Assembly (NCBI GenBank): GCA_051294375.1
Contig: CM119270.1
Location: forward strand, 20,005,160-20,069,159
From: Paraspadella gotoi
Taxonomy: Eukaryota; Chaetognatha
Direction of reading: 5' to 3'
Length of the DNA stretch: 64,000 nt
Shown: piece after piece, positions 61,590-64,000 of the stretch
Position numbering within the stretch: position 1 is the stretch's first letter
Layout of the letters: each line of letters begins with the position of its first letter
The notes under the pieces: generated by a model
What the model was told of the DNA's origin: nothing
Seen by the model: the letters and a program-made list of their open reading frames with translations, nothing else
The model's database searches: none
Program-made: the position numbers and the translations under genes

Positions 61590-63692
61590 GCGATGAGAGT
61601 CACGAGACTCACGAATCCGCAGATGATTGTGGCGATGACGAGGCGTTCCGAGCGCCGCGCCGCCGACGCCGCTTCCTCCACGCGACCTGACTCGAAGAGC
61701 TTCTGGGTTTTGCGGGAAGTCAGCTGGGTGAAAGGGTGAGGGTTGGGTGGTGAGAAAAGGGGGTGAGTGGAGGTGCCGGAGAGGCGGGAAAGATCAGGGG
61801 TCAGATAGCTTATTTATTTAATATATGGATAGGGGTAGCCCCACTCAATGGGTCAGTCAAAAATTTAGAATGAGTACATGCTCAAATGAAAATGTATATA
61901 TATTGTATACATTTTAAGTATACTTTCTTATATGGTTCTATACCCAAATAATTATACTTTTAATATTTATTTATAGATGTTTGGAGTACGATCGTAATAC
62001 CCAATGGAAGCCATAACCCACCATAGCTTGTACAAAGTCAGGCTTATGCGATAGCTTATTTGGTGAATGAATGAATATTGAATAAATATTATAATTTTGT
62101 CACCAATTTCATGAACTGCGTCTAAAAATTAAAAAAAATAATACGACAACAGGACAACGACGACAACGACAACGACAACGACGACCCGTTCACCCACCAA
62201 GGCCGGGAGTCCGGTGCAGGGAAAACAAGAGCAGACGAGCGCGGCGAAGATTTGAATGACGATTATGTCCTTGGCCCTGAGGGGGCGGAACCCGCGGCCG
62301 TCGGGATCCGTGAGGGGCGGGGGTGAAAGGGGCGGGGCTGCGTGGGGAGGGGCTGCCTGGGGAGGGGCTGTGACGAGGGATGTGGCGAAGGGGCGAGGGG
62401 AGACGGGAGTGAAGGCGATGGAGGATTCACCGGGAGATGTCACTATGACGAGGGGAATTTCTGGAAAGAAAAAAAAATATTGATTGATGGATCGATACAA
62501 AGATTCATAGATTGATTGATAAATAGATTACGTAATCTATTGATTGACTGAATGCTCACCCGGTTGATTTAACGAAATGCAACAACCGGCAATCTCGTTT
62601 GAAAATGCTTTACTCCGCGACGGACTGGCAGACACTGCGGCCGCCGCCGCCGCCGCCGCCGCCCCCCTTTCTTCCCGGTCAACGCCCACATCCGGTTTTA
62701 TCGAAGATTCGATTCTAAAATTCAAACTGAAAATTAAATTAAAAATGTTTTATCGTTGTTACAACAAATATTTTTTTCCCGAGCTCATTTTTATATTTGT
62801 TAAATTAAAAAGTAAGGGTTAAATTTTGTGCATTCGTCGTCGTACTCGTCCGATTACAGCTTAATTTCACAATAAATTAATTATTTTAACTCAAAATATT
62901 TGGTTATCGGTTATGTTTAGGGTTTTGGTTAAGAATTTGGTTAGAAATTTTGTTAAGAATTATGGTTAGAGATAAAGTATGGTTTAGATATTAGGTTTGG
63001 GGATTAGGTATTATGTAATTGGTAAAAGTTTAACTAGGATTAACTATTTGGCGTAATAGGGGGGGAAGGGTCTGCTTTTCGAAAATTGTCACTGTCACAC
63101 TAATTGTTTTCATCTACATCTCGAAAAAAGACTTCGGGAAATTCACGTCCTCTTCATATTTCTTTTTTTCGTCATTGTCGTCCACATAATCGTCGTCGTC
63201 ATCGTCGTCGTCGTCGTCGTCATCTTTCCTTTTCATTTCCATCGAAGATCGATGACGTCATCACTCACCCATCGACGTCTTCCACGTGGATGGAATCGCA
63301 AGCGTCGTCGTCGTCGTCGTCACGGCGGCCTTCGCTGTTGTTGTTTCTTTTGTAACTGAAACTGTTATTGCTGTCGCCTCTTCTTTTTGTTCTCGAATCC
63401 GTGAGGGAACCGAGTCTATTGTCACAGCCGCCGCCGCCGCCGCCGTCGCCGCCGCCGCCGCCGCAGCCGCAGCCGCCGCCGATTTCAACCTCGCATTCCG
63501 CTCGCGCTCCGACCTCGACCCTTGGCGCGTTTTCTCGGCGCGCGCCGCCAACTCCGCTGCTGCCGCCGGCGCCGCCGCCGTCGCCGCTCTCGACCTCTCG
63601 ACTCTCGACGCGCTGATCATCGAGCGAACTTTGACTCCTTGTTCTTTGGATGTCGCTGTCGTTGTTGTCGTCGTCGTTGTCGTCGTCTTCCT
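61590..63692 (-). CDS. CD225/dispanin-like two-pass membrane protein (copy 2)
   Basis: Minus-strand exons: 63269-63692, 62560-62714, 62198-62460, and 61723 down to about 61590. Phases chain across all three junctions, with donors GTGAGT, GTGAGC and GTGGGT. The first exon is acidic and Gly-rich, the second has an Ala run, the third is Pro-rich and ends in DIIVIQIFAALVCSCFPC, a first membrane segment. The fourth reads SRKTQKLFESGRVEEAASAA then LVIATIICGFVSLVTLIAV. That two-helix arrangement with a short basic loop and an ASxxARxS-like stretch is the CD225 pattern of dispanins (IFITM, PRRT, TMEM233 groups). The exact C-terminus is unresolved. A further 5' exon probably lies beyond the window. 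Function unknown; members act in membrane fusion and synaptic or endosomal membranes. Confidence 0.72.
61829..61975 (+). repeat. Dispersed repeat family B, copy 2
   Basis: Shares ATAGGGGTAGCC, CTCAATGGG, ACATGCTCAAATGAAAAT and TTCTATACCCAAAT with 32826-32960. It lies in a dispanin intron. Confidence 0.75.
62637..62663. repeat. (GCC)n coding repeat
   Basis: GCC trinucleotides that encode an Ala run in the second dispanin exon (minus strand). The copy-1 counterpart is at 54006-54030. Confidence 0.8.
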
Positions 63693-64000
63693 CTGGTAAG
63701 ACTTCGTTTGAAACGAGAACAGATTTGTCTTCCTTTTGTCTTCGATACATTTTTCTTTCTATTATTTTACGACTAATTAATTAATTTGATTTTTTTATTG
63801 ATACATTTTTTTTCCTGATTACCAATTTTACATACGTTAGCTTTATTGTTCCGTAACTTTTTTAAAGTGTTTTTTTTTTTAACGAAATTAAATGATTAAA
63901 TTAATCATTTCACAATATCTTTACCCACTACAATATTTCAATTTGTTTTCTACGCAGTTCGAAGAATTCGTGTGATTTTTTTCCTCACATTTGAATAAAC
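63693..64000. other. Non-coding end of window
   Basis: AT-rich; equivalent to 55107-55392 up to about 63977. No exon seen. Confidence 0.6.

Larger units (their letters stand above)
55393..63977. repeat. Tandem duplicated block, copy 2 (cleaner)
   Basis: Begins at TCTCTCTTTCCTCCTTGAAA and ends at the position equivalent to the end of copy 1 (ACGCAG TTCGAAGAATTC region near 63955). Beyond 63977 the sequence departs from that seen at the copy 1-copy 2 junction. Confidence 0.9.

Noticed and set aside
63286-63699. Plus-strand Ala/Val-rich frame opposite the first dispanin exon
   Set aside because: The minus strand has matching acceptor, donor and phase into the next dispanin exon; the plus frame has none.

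Overview
The window is nuclear DNA of a metazoan, most likely an invertebrate bilaterian; I cannot name the lineage. Spliced GT-AG genes, five-LIM, BTB/zinc-finger, SLC22 and CD225 protein families, a Ty3/gypsy retroelement, a tRNA-derived SINE and long (CT)n/(GA)n arrays all point this way. It holds three assembly gaps (9656-9680, 23266-23275, 46106-46130). Many exons carry single-base indels against an otherwise clear reading frame, which suggests an incompletely polished long-read assembly.

Layout. 1-1622: the last three exons of an unidentified charge-rich gene (+). 3694-7832: a non-autonomous Ty3/gypsy LTR element on the minus strand, inserted in a TA microsatellite. 7833-11298: non-coding, rich in GA arrays. 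11299-23814 (+): a complete eight-exon PINCH (LIMS) gene with five LIM domains. 24281-29575 (+): a complete eight-exon BTB plus roughly nine C2H2 zinc-finger gene. 29812 onward (+): a long TPR-SET protein gene whose 5' and middle exons lie at 29812-43365. 37323-41403 (-): an SLC22-like transporter gene, apparently nested antisense in a 6.2 kb intron of the TPR-SET gene. 46380-63977: two tandem near-identical copies of one segment of about 8.6-9.0 kb. Each copy carries the 3' exons of the TPR-SET gene (+) and, tail-to-tail with it, a CD225/dispanin-like gene (-). Copy 2 (55393-63977) has every exon open. Copy 1 (46380-55392) is riddled with single-base, mostly insertional, differences and lies beside a 25-N gap, so a false duplication is the leading explanation.

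The genes do not form a pathway. PINCH is a focal-adhesion scaffold, the BTB-ZF protein a probable transcription factor, the TPR-SET protein a SET-fold protein whose NHSC motif is replaced, SLC22 a solute carrier, and dispanin a two-pass membrane protein. The most notable observations are: the degenerate SET motif; two introns with CAG/GCGAG (GC-AG) donors; a minisatellite that repeats a real 5' splice site about seven times; microsatellites that abut splice sites in several introns; two fold-back elements with a hammerhead-like core; several short unclassified dispersed repeat families; and the suspicious tandem duplication.
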